From contig RSEE01000032.1 of assembly GCA_003971905.1 (NCBI GenBank), forward strand, positions 620,001-684,000: 64,000 nt of DNA, written 5' to 3'. The position numbers and the translations under genes are program-made. How positions within the stretch are numbered: position 1 is the first letter of the stretch; every line of letters starts with the position of its first letter. Source of the DNA: Moniliella sp. 'wahieum' (lineage: Eukaryota; Basidiomycota; Moniliellomycetes; Moniliellales; Moniliellaceae). Shown one piece after another: positions 23,331-34,138 of this stretch. The notes under the pieces were generated by a model. It had not been told where the DNA came from. It ran no database searches and saw only the letters and a program-made list of their open reading frames with translations.

Positions 23331-24966
23331 GGCACTGGATGGGCTGTGGCGTGATGCACGCTGGACGGGAGGGAGGGAGGGGGTTAGAAGGCAGCAGAGA
23401 GGGGGGGGGGAAGCGGTGGCGCAGGTGTGTTGGGGTTGGAGCAGAAGGGCAGACCGGTCTGCATGCTTTGAGGCGAAGGCGGCACACGGGGCAGTCGGAG
23501 GGAGAACGAGAGGGGGGCGGGGGGGGCGGGAGAGAGAGGGAGAGGGAGAGGCGGGGGGGGGGGAGCACGCGGACGACGGGTGGATGAGAGGCGGGACGAG
23601 GGACGGGTGGGCTGAAAGCACGGTGGGCTTATGTAGCTGGGGCGGCTGCACATACATCTGGGTGGCGTCGTGGTGACCCTACGGCCGTCGATACTCAATG
23701 GGCGTCAGCGCGAGCACACCAAATTGTGTCGTGGGAGCAGCAGGTGGTTGGCGATGGACGCTGCCTGTGTGTGCGGGCACGCGGCCTGTGCGCGGTGCGG
23801 TGTGAAACGGGCCATGGGACAGGCCGTGCGGGACGGCTCCTGTGGGATGCGTGTGCGTAACTTAACGCAGGCTGCCAGGGCTTGCATCGCGCCCACGCAG
23901 CCCACTGGCGCGGTGCGTGCCGCGACCACTTTCCCAGGATAAGACGAGCGCGGGCCAGTGCCCGTGCCGCACATGAGGCTGCGCCGAACGCAGCCGCCGA
24001 CAGCACACTCGCCCTGTGCCACCGGCACTTTATCGTCGTGGCCCAGGTAAGGTTAGATTTAGAGATTTAGATTTAGATCACAAGAGACGGGCTGATGCGC
24101 TGATATTCGCTTGCCACACCTCCATTCCACTTGAACGTGCGACGGGATGCGTCCCTCGTTCCCATCCTCTCCCCCCTGAACGTCCTGAACGTCGGAGCGT
24201 CCATGATTGGACGAACAGTGGTCGCTGTGACGTCACCGCGACAAAATTATCGATTCCCGTCCATAGCGTTTTCAAGCTTCAAGCTTTAACGTTAAACACG
24301 CTCAACAACGCTCCGTGGCCACCTGCCAACCCCCCCCTCCTGTGAACGTCGCAAAACTATGGAAGTTCGATGGCCCATCCCAGCTTAACGCTGGACGCTG
24401 GACGGGTAACACTGACAAACCCTTTCCCACCAGGTCCGAATCGTAGAAGTATCGAGCATCGAGCGATGCCTTGCGCGAGAAAGCTGTACGTTGTGTTAGC
24501 TGGCTATTACTAGTTACTATGCTTTGCAACACGGCCCGCGGAATTCGCCTGCTCTCTCACGCCTCTCCTCCCGAACTCCTACCAGGAAAAACGGATCGAC
24601 AACGCTCTGGCATATACATACACGACTGTGGGTATAACTATAGTAACGCGGAACGGTAGGCTACCCTTCGTAGGGGAAACCAACCCGTTACCGTGCCTTC
24701 ATGTTGCGTCTCGTCCTCCCCGACACTGCGTACTACATGCGTCCACCTGTGTGTCTTGGTGTTCAAGTGGGAACTCGGTGTGCATAGAGAGATCGACATG
24801 TTTCTTGTTCCCATCAGGGTTTCAACGTACTATAAGAGTTGAACGTCGGTGGGAAACGTGAATGTCATTGTCGGCGTCATTAATCATTATCCGTTAAAAA
24901 GCGTTCATGTACAGTGTTATCCGCGCAAAATGCGCACGCTCTCGCTTCGCTAGCCTCCTCGCATCC
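23331..24966. other. Intergenic region, no recognised gene
   Basis: It is pyrimidine/purine-skewed near 23400-23600 (poly-G runs), then ordinary sequence with a few AAGCTT- and AACGTT-cored repeats near 24270-24300. I see no gene I can support. Confidence 0.5.
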
Positions 24967-26425
24967 TTACCCGGCATCGTCTGTGGTCAGTGCCCAACGG
25001 GAGTCTACACTGTTACCGAAGGGGGGGGGGAAGGGGTGGCACGTGCGGGCGCGCCCTGGCCCCGTCCCACTCGTCGCAGAGTGAGGGGGGCCAACCGAGG
25101 CAAGCCATTCTGTGCCCAGCTGCTCGTCACGGACCAAGCGCGGTGCAGCAAGGGCCAACGCGTCCCGTTCGACCGGATGCAGGCTCGCAGAATCGGGAAG
25201 AGGCAGGATGCGCAACACACTCCCCGTTCCCGACGTGAGCAAGATGGGCACGGCACAGAACCGCATTTGCTGCCGGGTGGCCCGAGGCAAATGGGAAAAC
25301 AGACGGTTCCGCACCTCGTTCCCACCCTTGGCATCCGAAGCCAAATCTACCATCGCGTACCCTTCTTCCAAAAACGGAGACAAGCGCGACGCGGCGCGCG
25401 CTTGGATCAGAGCTAAGATCAACCGCGCCGCAGCAGCGGCATGGACAGCGTGGCTGCGCCCCCGGCCGCCGCTGCCTTGGCCTGAACCACGTCCATACCG
25501 GCTTGTCTGAATGCGGTGGACGAGCGTCGCGTACCGTTCACTTTCTTCCTCGGCAGGCAAGCTGGGAAGCGACGGACGACAGAGCGAGTAAGGGCACGAT
25601 CGTCTGGCCCGAATGGCCTCCGACGACAGGCACCTTGACCCGAGTTGCTACCTCTGGGTCGTCCATCTCGGAGGCCACAAACGTCTCGGCGCGAAACAGG
25701 TCCAGAGTGGTGACGCCAAACAAGCTGGTTTTAAACACAACAATAACGAATGAGGGGGGGGGGGGATTAGCTGGGAGCGACAATGATGGCCCACCGACGG
25801 ACAACGACAAAAGTCAAGAAAGAGATGCGTACCGCTGCGGATCGTACCGTTCCCATGCGCTAAGCACGCCAGCCACAATGGGCACGAGCGAGTTGACTGG
25901 GTTCGAAACAACGGCGACCAGGGTGGTGGCGGGCGCGTAGCATGCAATCGCCTCGGCCATCTCGACCATGATGGCCGCATTTAACTGGAACAACTTTCCC
26001 GCTCCATCCGGGCCGGAAGGCGGCACTGGCACAGATCACCACCACATCGGCGTCCTTCAGGGCGGCGGGCAGACCACCGCCATAGCCAGAGGGCAAATAA
26101 GCAGTGACGCGCGCTTTGCTCGGCACATGGGACAGGTCAGCGGCAATGCCGGGCGTGTCGGTACGGCTGTACAGGGCCAGCTCCGAGACGTGCGGCGACA
26201 GTTTGAGCAACAGCGCCAGTGGCTGACCCACGTTGCCTGCTGCACACTGTGGAGCGGAGATAGAGACGAAAGGGAAAGCAGGTCAGTCCACAGCATGCCG
26301 ACGGTCCCAACCGCAGTTGAAGAGCATTATTGCCCCTCGGTTCGGGTACTCTCCTCTCATCTGCGTCTTGCCAGATAGGACAGGGGAGACAGGAACGTGA
26401 CGCACAGAAGAGCAACTTTGACCAT
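24967..26425 (-). CDS. NAD-dependent malate dehydrogenase
   Basis: Interconverts malate and oxaloacetate with NAD. The start MVKVALL at 26425 begins directly at the first Rossmann strand, so no mitochondrial presequence is seen. After a first intron (about 26253-26401) the nucleotide-binding loop continues [14 protein letters not shown]. Further motifs are [24 protein letters not shown] (catalytic Asp and substrate Arg) and [14 protein letters not shown] (catalytic His). A 108-nt intron at 25725-25832 (gtacgc...accag) splits the Arg codon before LFGVTTLD exactly. Three or more 1-base frame breaks (near 26020, 25495 and 25435) interrupt otherwise family-typical sequence, for example DVVQAKAAA and GGAATLSM in a neighbouring frame. 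The C-terminus and stop are uncertain. The compartment (cytosol or peroxisome) is not decided by the sequence. Confidence 0.85.
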
Positions 26426-27317
26426 GGTGATTGGAAAGGGAGAGGAGAGGTGGTGGCACAACTACAGTGGCGGTAGCAAGGAGTGCGGCAAGCGAGAGGG
26501 CATTTCTGTCGTTTATACTTGGTGGGCCGAACCATACAACGCAGGCGAACGGACAGACCCATCCCAATGGCAGCCCGCCAGTAGCCGCCCTGCGTCGGCG
26601 TGCCTGCTTCCCCAGTCCTGCGCGGGAATCATGGACTAATCATTAATCATTAATCACCCCACAACTACCCGACCCCCCTCGCCTATGTTGGGCACGCCAT
26701 GCTTGGTCCTGGGCAGCCGAGCGGCTGCGGCGGACGCCTCAGCGGGCCTCAGCGGGCCTCAGCGCCTCAGCGCCTCCGCTACCACAGGCTACCCGTCTGG
26801 CTAGTGGCATGCCATGCATGACCCAGGTGGTACCTACATAGTACTGCTTGCATCTGCCTGCCTCTTGCTTGTGCTTCGTCTCGGCTGCTCTGCCCTCTCG
26901 CCGCCGCATGGAGGGGTGTGCAGGACGCGCAATCCTGGGCGGCCTGGGCGCGAGGTCGAGCCGAGGCGCTTCAAGCTCCGCCGCCCAAGCCACGCTTTCG
27001 TCTGGTCTTAGCTCTCACCAGTGCAACACCCCAGGCTGTTCGGCAGGGCCCCCACGCAGAATGCGGTGGCCAGCACACTCAACTCAGCACTCAGCCAGCA
27101 CTCAGCACTCAGGTATTTTGTCTATTCCTTATCTCTCCACTTTCGCACCCCCTGCCCCCCTTGCGTCTAAACATCCCTAGTGAAACCGGGAGCGGGTTGC
27201 TGGTTGCGGGTGGCATGTGGAGGCACGGTTGGGGCTAGGCCGTGGCCAAGACTGGTAGCTGCAGCTGGTGGTCGAGGAGCACTGCACACCGCTTGTGCGG
27301 TCAGTACACTCGGCTGA
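26426..27317. other. Intergenic region between MDH and BET5
   Basis: No gene is recognised. It contains a TTAA-cored heptad array (26636-26656) about 210 bp upstream of the MDH start, and AGCGCC/CTCAGC repeats near 26740-26765. Confidence 0.5.
26636..26656. repeat. Heptad array TCATTAA
   Basis: CTAA followed by two TCATTAA units and a trailing TCA. This is the A/T-only version of the heptad pattern (core TTAA), upstream of the MDH gene. Confidence 0.75.
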
Positions 27318-28067
27318 CTACGCGGAAAGACGAGGGGGAACGGAAACGGGAAACGGGAAACGGGAAACCGGGGAAACGGGGAAACGGGGGGACGTACAGC
27401 GGTACACGGCGTCGCGGAACGGGTCCGAGTCGACGCCGCGGGTGCGGGAGTAGGCTGGGTCGACTACGCCAGGCAAGCTTTCAGCGTCGAGTGGGGGGTC
27501 GGTATGGTCCAAGCGCACGTCTCCACCCGGGTTGAGCGCAACAAACGCGCGCCACGGCCGGCCCACACTTCCTGCAGCACGTCCTTGACTGTCTCGCCGC
27601 CTGGCAGCAGGTTGGGCGGCACGGTTTTTTCCTCGGGCAGCGAGGGGGCGGTCCAGCGCGCGACAAAGGAGGTGCTCGTCTCGCGCGGGTGCGGGTGGAT
27701 GGCAGGTAAAGGGTCGGTGAGCAGGACAAAAGTGTGGCCGGTAGGCGCTTGAAAATGCGTGAGCGAGTAAGAAGGGGTAGTGTAGCTGTCCAATGTCGCA
27801 CTCTCGTTCGCAGCTAGCGTGCGCGCCAAGTTGCGCAACGAGTACACCACACCATACACCAACTTGCTCTCTTCCGACAACGGTAGTCGGCCCTCCACCG
27901 GCCTGACGTCTCGCCCGCCGCTGCAGGCGCCACACGGCAACCCCCCTCCGCCACCGGCGACGTCGATGGCGCATGCAGCAGGTCAGCAAACCATACCAGC
28001 TGCGTATGCCGGTCAAAGATGTACAGCTTTTGCGCGCGCACAACGCGCGCTTCGTGTCGGTGCTCAT
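27318..28067 (-). CDS. BET5: TRAPP complex subunit Bet5 (TRAPPC1)
   Basis: Longin-fold core subunit of the TRAPP complexes, which activate Rab1/Ypt1 in ER-Golgi traffic. Seen: the N-terminal strand LYIFDRHTQLVWFADLLHA (near 28020); then the diagnostic ESKLVYGVVYSLRNLARTL (near 27870); then YSLTHFQAPTGHTFVLLTDP (near 27760), matching the Bet5 core. Near 27440 the sequence RGVDSDPFRDAVYRC matches the conserved C-terminal helix. A gtacgt sequence just after it (near 27398) suggests a final intron, so the last codons may lie below 27320. An insertion of about 50 residues after FADLLHA is longer than in yeast. Three frame changes occur between these blocks. The start at 28067 is the nearest ATG but is out of frame with LYIFDRH, so it is provisional. 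Divergently transcribed from SPC3. Confidence 0.78.
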   Translation of the reverse strand: MSTDTKRALCARKSCTSLTGIRSWYGLLTCCMRHRRRRWRRGVAVWRLQRRARRQAGGGPTTVVGREQVGVWCGVLVAQLGAHASCERECDIGQLHYPFLLAHAFSSAYRPHFCPAHRPFTCHPPAPARDEHLLCRALDRPLAARGKNRAAQPAARRRDSQGRAAGSVGRPWRAFVALNPGGDVRLDHTDPPLDAESLPGVVDPAYSRTRGVDSDPFRDAVYRCTSPRFPVSPVSRFPFPVSVPPRLSA

Positions 28068-28282
28068 GCGCGCGCTGGGGAGGGAGGGGGGAGGGAAGCG
28101 GTGGTGGAGGTGGTGGAGGCCAGCGCGGCCGCGACGCAGGCGCCTGACCCACTCACTGCACCACCCATCCCGCGGCGGGGGCGAGGGCGAGAGCGGGGCG
28201 GGCGTTGGCATTTTGAAATTCTGCCACGTGGCGCGCTTGGGTGCTGGGCCAACGGATCAGGAGCCGGCCAGCAGAGAGTGGG

Positions 28283-28320
28283 TGACCGGTGACCGGTGAC
28301 GCATGACGCGTGACGGGTGA
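28283..28320. repeat. Mixed heptad array in the BET5/SPC3 shared promoter
   Basis: Five contiguous TGA heptads plus a trailing TGA: TGACCGG, TGACCGG, TGACGCA, TGACGCG, TGACGGG. It lies in the roughly 380-bp gap between the divergent BET5 and SPC3 starts, about 130 bp upstream of SPC3. Confidence 0.85.
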
Positions 28321-28450
28321 AGCAGGTCGGTGCGCTTGCGGGCGCCCGGCGCCGATGCCTCCCCCGCCCGCCCGCCATACGCATACCTTTCCCCCCTCGC
28401 CTGTTCCCTCGAGCGCGGTGCGATCTGCGACGGGCAGGATGATCGCTGGG

Positions 28451-29159
28451 ATGCACAGCACGCTGACGCGCTTCAACAGCATCACGTCGTTTGCCACCAC
28501 GTGCTGTTTGTTGTGTTGAGCGCGGTGGCGCTGGTGGCGTATCCGTTTGGCTATGCCCCGTTGCCCGGGTCGATTGAGGTGCGGGAGTTGCGGGTGGAGC
28601 GCGCGCGGCCTGGGTACGGGTACGCCCACCGCCCGCTGCAAGAGGTGGGCAGGGTAGAGTTTAGCTTGGATGCCGATCTGCGCGGACTGTTCAACTGGAA
28701 CACGAAGCAAGTCTCCTCTCCCTCAGTGCGGTGTACGACGCGCCGCCCAAGAAAAAGTCCGCGTGCTGCGGCCCACGCCCAAGACCACAAAGCCCTCGCA
28801 CCCGGCCACGTCCGCCGCTCGAACGAAGTCGTGCTGTGGGACCATATCGTCCAAGATCGCCACGAGGCGCATCTCGTCCTCGACCACGTCAAGGCCAAGT
28901 ACCTGCTGCGCGAAGTAGGACGCACGTTCAAGTACGTTTTTTCTTTCTTTCTTTCTCCCCTGCTCACCTTGCTTGCTTGCTTGCTTGCTTGCTTTGCTCT
29001 CGCGCACCCTACTATGGCCACTGGACTGACCCGCATGCAGGGGCGTCAACGAAACAACGTTGGTGGTGCGGTGGGAACGTGATGCCCCACGTCGGATTCC
29101 TGGCCTATGGCGAGCAGGTCCGCTCGGGCAAGATCGCGCTCCCTGTGGCCACGGTCTAG
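28451..29159 (+). CDS. SPC3: Signal peptidase complex subunit 3 (SPC22/23 family)
   Basis: ER membrane subunit of the signal peptidase complex. The start is MHSTLTRFNSITSFATT at 28451, typical of the family, followed by a single transmembrane segment (VLFVVLSAVALVAYPFGYA). The lumenal domain carries FSLDADLRGLFNWNTKQ, SLSAVYDAPPKKK, NEVVLWDHIVQDRHEAHLVL, KAKYLLREVGRTFK and, after the intron, GVNETTLVVRW and NVMPHVGFLAYGEQV. The intron at 28932-29040 (gtacgt...gcatgcag, 109 nt) rejoins the Lys codon exactly. Total coding length is about 600 nt, the usual size. At least five single-base frame changes are needed to follow the family sequence (near 28500, 28710, 28755, 28820 and an apparent extra G near 29075). 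Since the gene is essential in yeast, assembly error is the likely cause. Confidence 0.88.
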
Positions 29160-29437
29160 TCTAATGGATGGGATGGTTCTGGTGAACCGCTGGGAATTAA
29201 AGGAAGAGGTAGGCTCGCAGGCACGGCAGGGCAGGGTACAAGGTACAAGGTACAAGGTACAAGTACATGTCTTTTGGGGTCGAACTAGGACCTAGGCGCA
29301 CCAGTCCCAGTCCATAGCGCACGGGCACTGGGCATCCTACACCTCGTTCCGCCAGAGCGGAGCAGCATGCGCTTCGTCTCTCCCCTGCTTTTGCTGCGCC
29401 AGGGGGTGGGGGGGTGGGGGGGGGGGGGTGTAGCTCG

Positions 29438-29773
29438 TCATACGTTGAGAGGTTGGATGAGGTAATGTTGCTTCCCTTGAGGAGGATACGGCCTGGTGTG
29501 TGTGTCAGCCTGCACTGGGACACAAAAGCGAACAGAAAAACAGGAACAGGGGAACAGGACGCGGACCTACCCAAGCGCTGGCGCTCGCCCGAGCCGACCT
29601 GCACCTCGTGCGCGTCGGTCAGCACCACGTTCATAAACTCGTCAAACCCGACAATCTTGCCCTCGATGCGAGAGGTGGTTTGTCGTACAGCCAGAGACTG
29701 ACGGGCGCTTGTTCCTGCAGGTGACGGAAGATGACGTTGATCGGCTGCACAAGCACCTTCTGCTGCTCGACAT
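29438..29773 (-). CDS. SME1: Small nuclear ribonucleoprotein Sm E
   Basis: One of the seven Sm proteins forming the ring on spliceosomal U1, U2, U4 and U5 snRNAs. The start at 29773 has an ideal context (GCCGCCATGTCGAGC). The Sm1 and Sm2 motifs are seen as KVLVQPINVIFRHLQEQ, PVSLWLYDKPPL and RIEGKIVGFDEFMNVVLTDA, then, after a 78-nt intron (29493-29570, gtaggt...acaccag), GRILLKGSNIT. With one base missing the end reads LIQPLNV and stop at 29438, the expected C-terminus. A longer in-frame start at 29840 would add an acidic poly-Asp stretch; I prefer the shorter form because SmE proteins start close to the VQPIN motif. Two or three frame breaks are present. Confidence 0.87.
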
Positions 29774-29840
29774 GGCGGCGGGCGGCGGGATCGTCGTCGT
29801 CGTCGTCGTCTTTGTTGTCTCTGTCGGTCTCGCTCTTCAT

Positions 29841-30300
29841 TGGGATGGCGGCCCAGGACAGCCAGGCGGATTTCGCGGGGATTACATAACCACACTCGTC
29901 CCTCTTCAATGTTCAATTTGCAATCCCAACATCTCACTTCTCCCCCAGCTGGCTTTGGCGTGTGCTACTAGAATTTGGGGCCCCCGCGACTTCTGGCTAT
30001 CGAGGCTAGCGAAGAGATGTAAGAAGAATGGCGAGATGGCCAGTGCGTTCGATTTCTGATGACCTTGAGTCAGGCAGGAGCATAGCAGGAAGTGCAAGGA
30101 TACGGGCAGAATAAGACAACAGATACACACTTTACATTCCTGGGGGGTTGGCGTCCGCGGCACGATACCGCTCCAGCCTCAGGTAGTGAGGGGGGGGGGG
30201 TACCACCTGGTACAGAACCCCATTCTCGGCATCACAGGAGTGTCCCAGCTGTACTGTTGACCGGCCACGTGCGACCAGGGCATCAGTCCTCACAAATCAT
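29841..30300. other. Intergenic region upstream of SME1
   Basis: No gene is recognised; it includes a short poly-G run near 30190. Confidence 0.4.
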
Positions 30301-31560
30301 GCCCGCCCCGAAGGCAGACTTGGACAGACGGATGAACCCTCAAGCCACAGGGTCTCCCCGAGCCCGTGGGCCAACGCCTGCTTCCGTCCGTCGACAAGGG
30401 TCAGAGGCGAGGCAAGGTGGCCGCAGCGTCGGGGCCAAGGTCGATGGCGTGGTGAGCGGCGAGCGGCACCGTTGGGCGGAAAGTGTCGTAGCCCCTGGTC
30501 GTAGCCCCTGACGTGTATAGTGGGACGGGCTCGAGGTACGCGCGTGTGTCAAACTCGTCGGGAACCGTTGGCTCGAGACCGTTAGCGACTGCGATGGACC
30601 AGATGGCCAACTCGGGCCGACGGGAAAGTGACGGTTACCATGGCCTCGGGTTTCTGACCGCCTCGAGCTCAAACTGCTCTCCAGTAGAGAGATACGGTCC
30701 CCCGCACACGATATAATCGGAAGATAATGCCGTTCACATTCCACACGTTCTCAAGGCAACGGCACTTTGGTGAACGACACGGACGTTGTTGCTGCGGTTA
30801 CTTGGCAATAGGCCCGTCATCGACGTTGGCCTTGGATATGCACACAACATCGTGGCATCTGGGCTGGGAGAGGTGTAGCCTCAACCCACTTCAACGGCAA
30901 AGGGTGGCGTGATCCGTGGGGGGTGCAATGCGACAAGAGTAAGGAACGCATACCACATCGCCGCAGCCCAATGTGCAGGTACGATGTTGGTGAGCCCAGT
31001 GACATGTACTCGTCCCAGTCAAGTAGAACCTATCTCATCTCGACATTTCTCGCGCATCTCGTAGTGGGCACTTGGGTCGAGATGGAAAGTGGGGCCGAGA
31101 GTGTGGTTCACCTTATTGTGTGGGACTGTTGACACCGGGTGTGGATTGCTGCAGACAGAGCTGGTTGCCGTTCTCGAATATACACAGTGCAACCACGTCA
31201 TCAGTGGCCATAAACCTTGAACGGGGCCATGGTAGAAACTGTGAGAAGGAGGGTGCGCTCCTTCTCCAAACTTTACTGAGAAGCCCAGGCTCAGGGCACG
31301 AGAGGCTGTTGCACGCTGGGCGTCGGCACGGCGTGTGGCGGCACAACCGAGCCCGAGTCCGTCCTGCAAAAGGAGCACAGGGCAAGGCATCTTTGTTGAA
31401 AGGCGCCGTTCTCGTTAGTGGGGCCAAACCGACCACCGCAACAGGGGCCTCCGCAAAGGGAGTTGGGCACAGGTTGAAGACGGTATCGGATGCCTGTTGA
31501 ACGTTTGAACGTTGATGGGTCGCTGTCGGTATGGGTGATGGTGGGGGCTGCGGCAATGTT
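30301..31560 (-). pseudogene. Doubtful gene or gene remnant, unrecognised
   Basis: Several protein-like blocks occur on the minus strand in different frames: FNLCPTPFAEAPVAVVGLAP (near 31450), DDVVALCIFENGNQLCLQQS (near 31180) and AIWSIAVANGLEPTVPDEFD (near 30600), the last followed by TRAYLEPVPLYTSG. They read more like real protein than like the surrounding repeats, but I cannot assign a family or connect them with clear introns. It may be an intron-rich gene damaged by the same indels seen elsewhere, or a decayed copy. Confidence 0.28.
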
Positions 31561-33647
31561 AAACGGTAGCCGGTAACGACCCAATCCCCACCGGATGCGA
31601 CGACGGGGTTAGGCCTTAGCCTTAGCGGTCATGGCATCCTTTTTGCTCAGTTGAGCCGAAGCGCTCTCAGCCCCTTTGTTGCGGATATACGATCGTCATG
31701 CGTCACTCACGAGCAAGCAGCTGGGGGGGGGGACAGTGGGGACCTGGTACCCGGTACTCGACAATCGGGATGGCAGCGGCTGGTTATCGACCGGCTATCG
31801 AATCGACGGTGTATCTTCCAGTAGACCGGAACGGATCCTGTGTACTCAGATTGGGTTCTGGAACGGATCCTGAGACACGGGAGCCGTTGCGTGCGTACCG
31901 GTGCCTTGGGTAGTCCACACTGGTGTCGGACCGAGGTGATCGAAGTTAGCTGTGAGACGCACCAAGTAACCTGCTGTAACCTGCTGTAACGTACTGAACA
32001 CGCTGCAACATGCAACCGGCTGGACCGGGGACCGCAATCGTTCATCGAAGACGGGGCAAGGCACTTGGAGCTTGGGTTGGGAGGATGGTCGATGGTCCTA
32101 GACCCTGGCAGACCCTGAGGCATGAGCGAGACCAGAGGCGCAAAGGCGCAAGCCACTCCCGCTGCCAAACTCGCCGGCGGGCAGGGCGCCAGCGTCACGC
32201 GTCAGCTCGCTGCAATGAAACGTTGAACGTTCAACTGAACGTTCAGTCGAACGGTGCTGGTGAACCTGGGAATTTGGCTGCAAAAAGGAATACTCGGTTG
32301 AGTCTCGTCGTTCGTGCCGTACGAACCACACCGAAGCCCAGCCGGACCGGGGGGCGCAGCCATGATACATGAGATCTGAGAGGGAGGGGTGCTCATGCAT
32401 GCCGTGGTGCTGCATTCCCTATTCACATGGGCCAGAGCATGGGGTGCGTCAACTGTTTGTGGCGGGCGGACCCCCCTGCATGGAACGCGTACCGGGTAAA
32501 CATGATTCATCTTCCGGGGGGGTAACCGGTAATAGGTCTTGGGAGCGCGTGACCGCTGCAAGCCCGAGAGCAGCGAGCTGTGTTTGTGAGCGGATGCGAT
32601 CTGAGAAGAGGACTAAGCCGCTGAGGCAGCCGGGGTGCACGCTCAAATCTTCTCGATTCCATTTGGCTCAAGTTTGGAGGGAGGAATGAACGGGGGGGGT
32701 GGTTGTGCGCTGATGCAGCAGAAAGAAAAGGCCAGATGCAAAGAAACCGCAAGCGGCAGAGCGCATCAGCATCCCACTACGCCGGGGTGCAGCCAGTCCC
32801 AGTGATGAGAGCGGTCTGTGGGCAAAAAGTTTCAAGCGTATGCATGGGGGCGTCCAGCGGGGGCTCAGCAAGCTGCTCTGGTATGGGCGGGTAGCGGTGT
32901 GCTTGTGCAGCATGGCATTATGTGCCCCGCAGGCCGTACATACAGCTAGGCCTTAGGCCTACTGGGCCTTCTTGTGATTTGGTGGTACACGTTACAGGGT
33001 CCCTGGGTTCTGTTGATGGGGGTGGCCGATGGGCGGAGCTTAATCGAGAATCGAGAATCGAGAATTGATAATCGATAATCGCTGGCCAGCCGAGGAGGAA
33101 TGGCAGGGCAGCGCATGCCTTCGGAACGCGTCGTAGATATTGGAGCGCCTGCTGCCCAAGCCGCACCCAAGCCTAACCCCCCGGCCCCGCCACGCAGGCC
33201 GAGCCCTCAGCCGCAGACGACAGCCTGACCAGCGCACCTCCGCCGCTTCCGCCGCTGCGGGGCCGAAAGAGGGCAGGAGGGGGTACCAGTTAGCCGCTTG
33301 GACAGCAGCGCCCGCACGGCGCCAGTGCCAGCCCGCCCGGTTGGGCCACAGAGCACCCAGCCACGGCCCACACAGGCGCTGTGCCGGCGCGGGGGGGAGC
33401 AGCGGGCGAGTTTGGGTGCGTTGGGCGGTGGCTAGCGAGGCAAAACCCCGCAGGGCGGCAGTGTAGCGGCGCAGTGCCTGGGCAGCTGGGTGCAGCTGCT
33501 GCGGCGGCGGGGTGGCAGGCCCAAGTGGGACATGGCTGCAGCCGGCATGTGCATGCTGCATGCGTGAGACGCGCCCCACACAGCCCCCGCCACGGCCTGC
33601 GCCCAAGCCAACGCGCACGAAAGCGCACGCAAGCCCAAGGCGCGACA

Positions 33648-33648
33648 G

Positions 33649-33684
<36 letters not shown>
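33648..33684. repeat. Tetranucleotide microsatellite (GGCT)n
   Basis: About nine tandem GGCT units without interruption. Confidence 0.9.
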
Positions 33685-33764
33685 GTGGTGGATGGTGGAC
33701 AGGCAGCACGGGGCGTTCGCGCTGAGCAGCACTGGGCGGGTGCTGCGCGGCCAGGTGGCAGCCA

Positions 33765-33793
33765 TGATGCATGATGCATGATGCATGATGCAT
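33765..33793. repeat. Heptad array TGATGCA x4
   Basis: Four perfect TGATGCA units (core TGCA), about 345 bp upstream of the PDE start codon. Confidence 0.88.
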
Positions 33794-34138
33794 CCTGCAT
33801 GGGGCATGCGGCCGCACACCGGCGCATGTGATGCATGTCACGCGGCCCACGTCACGCGCCAGCGCTGGGGCCGCAGCCACGGGGGCGGCGAGCCGGCGCA
33901 AGGAGGCAGGCGGCACAGAGCAGCAGTGGCTGGCTCAGCTGCAGCTGCAGCTGGCTTCGGCCGGTGCTTGCGGCTGCCTTCTGGTGGTTTGCTTTGCTTG
34001 CTTGCTTTGCTTGCTTGCTTTGCTTGCTTGTTGCTTGCCTTGCGTGCGTTGCGTTGGTTTGCTGCTGCCTTCTCTGTCCCTTGTGCCCATCGCCTGCCTC
34101 CTCCCTCCCATCCCCCTCCATCGCCACCCCCCCCCGCC

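Larger units (their letters stand above)
31561..34138. other. Intergenic region with heptads and microsatellites
   Basis: No gene is supported. It contains AACGTT-cored repeats (32215-32255), ACCGGT/GGTAACC repeats (near 32520), short direct repeats of the type ATCGAGAATCGAGA (33045-33080), a GGCT tetranucleotide run (33648-33684) and a TGATGCA array (33765-33793). Large open frames on both strands at 33100-33900 are overlapping products of high GC content. The 5' leader of the PDE gene has TTGC/TTTGC repeats (33993-34045). Confidence 0.5.

Noticed and set aside
26000-26035. Loss of the substrate-binding arginine loop in malate dehydrogenase
   Set aside because: In one frame the loop reads [11 protein letters not shown] without arginine, but the neighbouring frame reads FRPGWSGK in the same bases. 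The apparent loss is probably a frame artefact next to an indel.
33040-33916. Long overlapping open frames on both strands
   Set aside because: Open frames overlap on both strands, as expected from high GC with few stops. They include microsatellite and heptad DNA and have no conserved motif.
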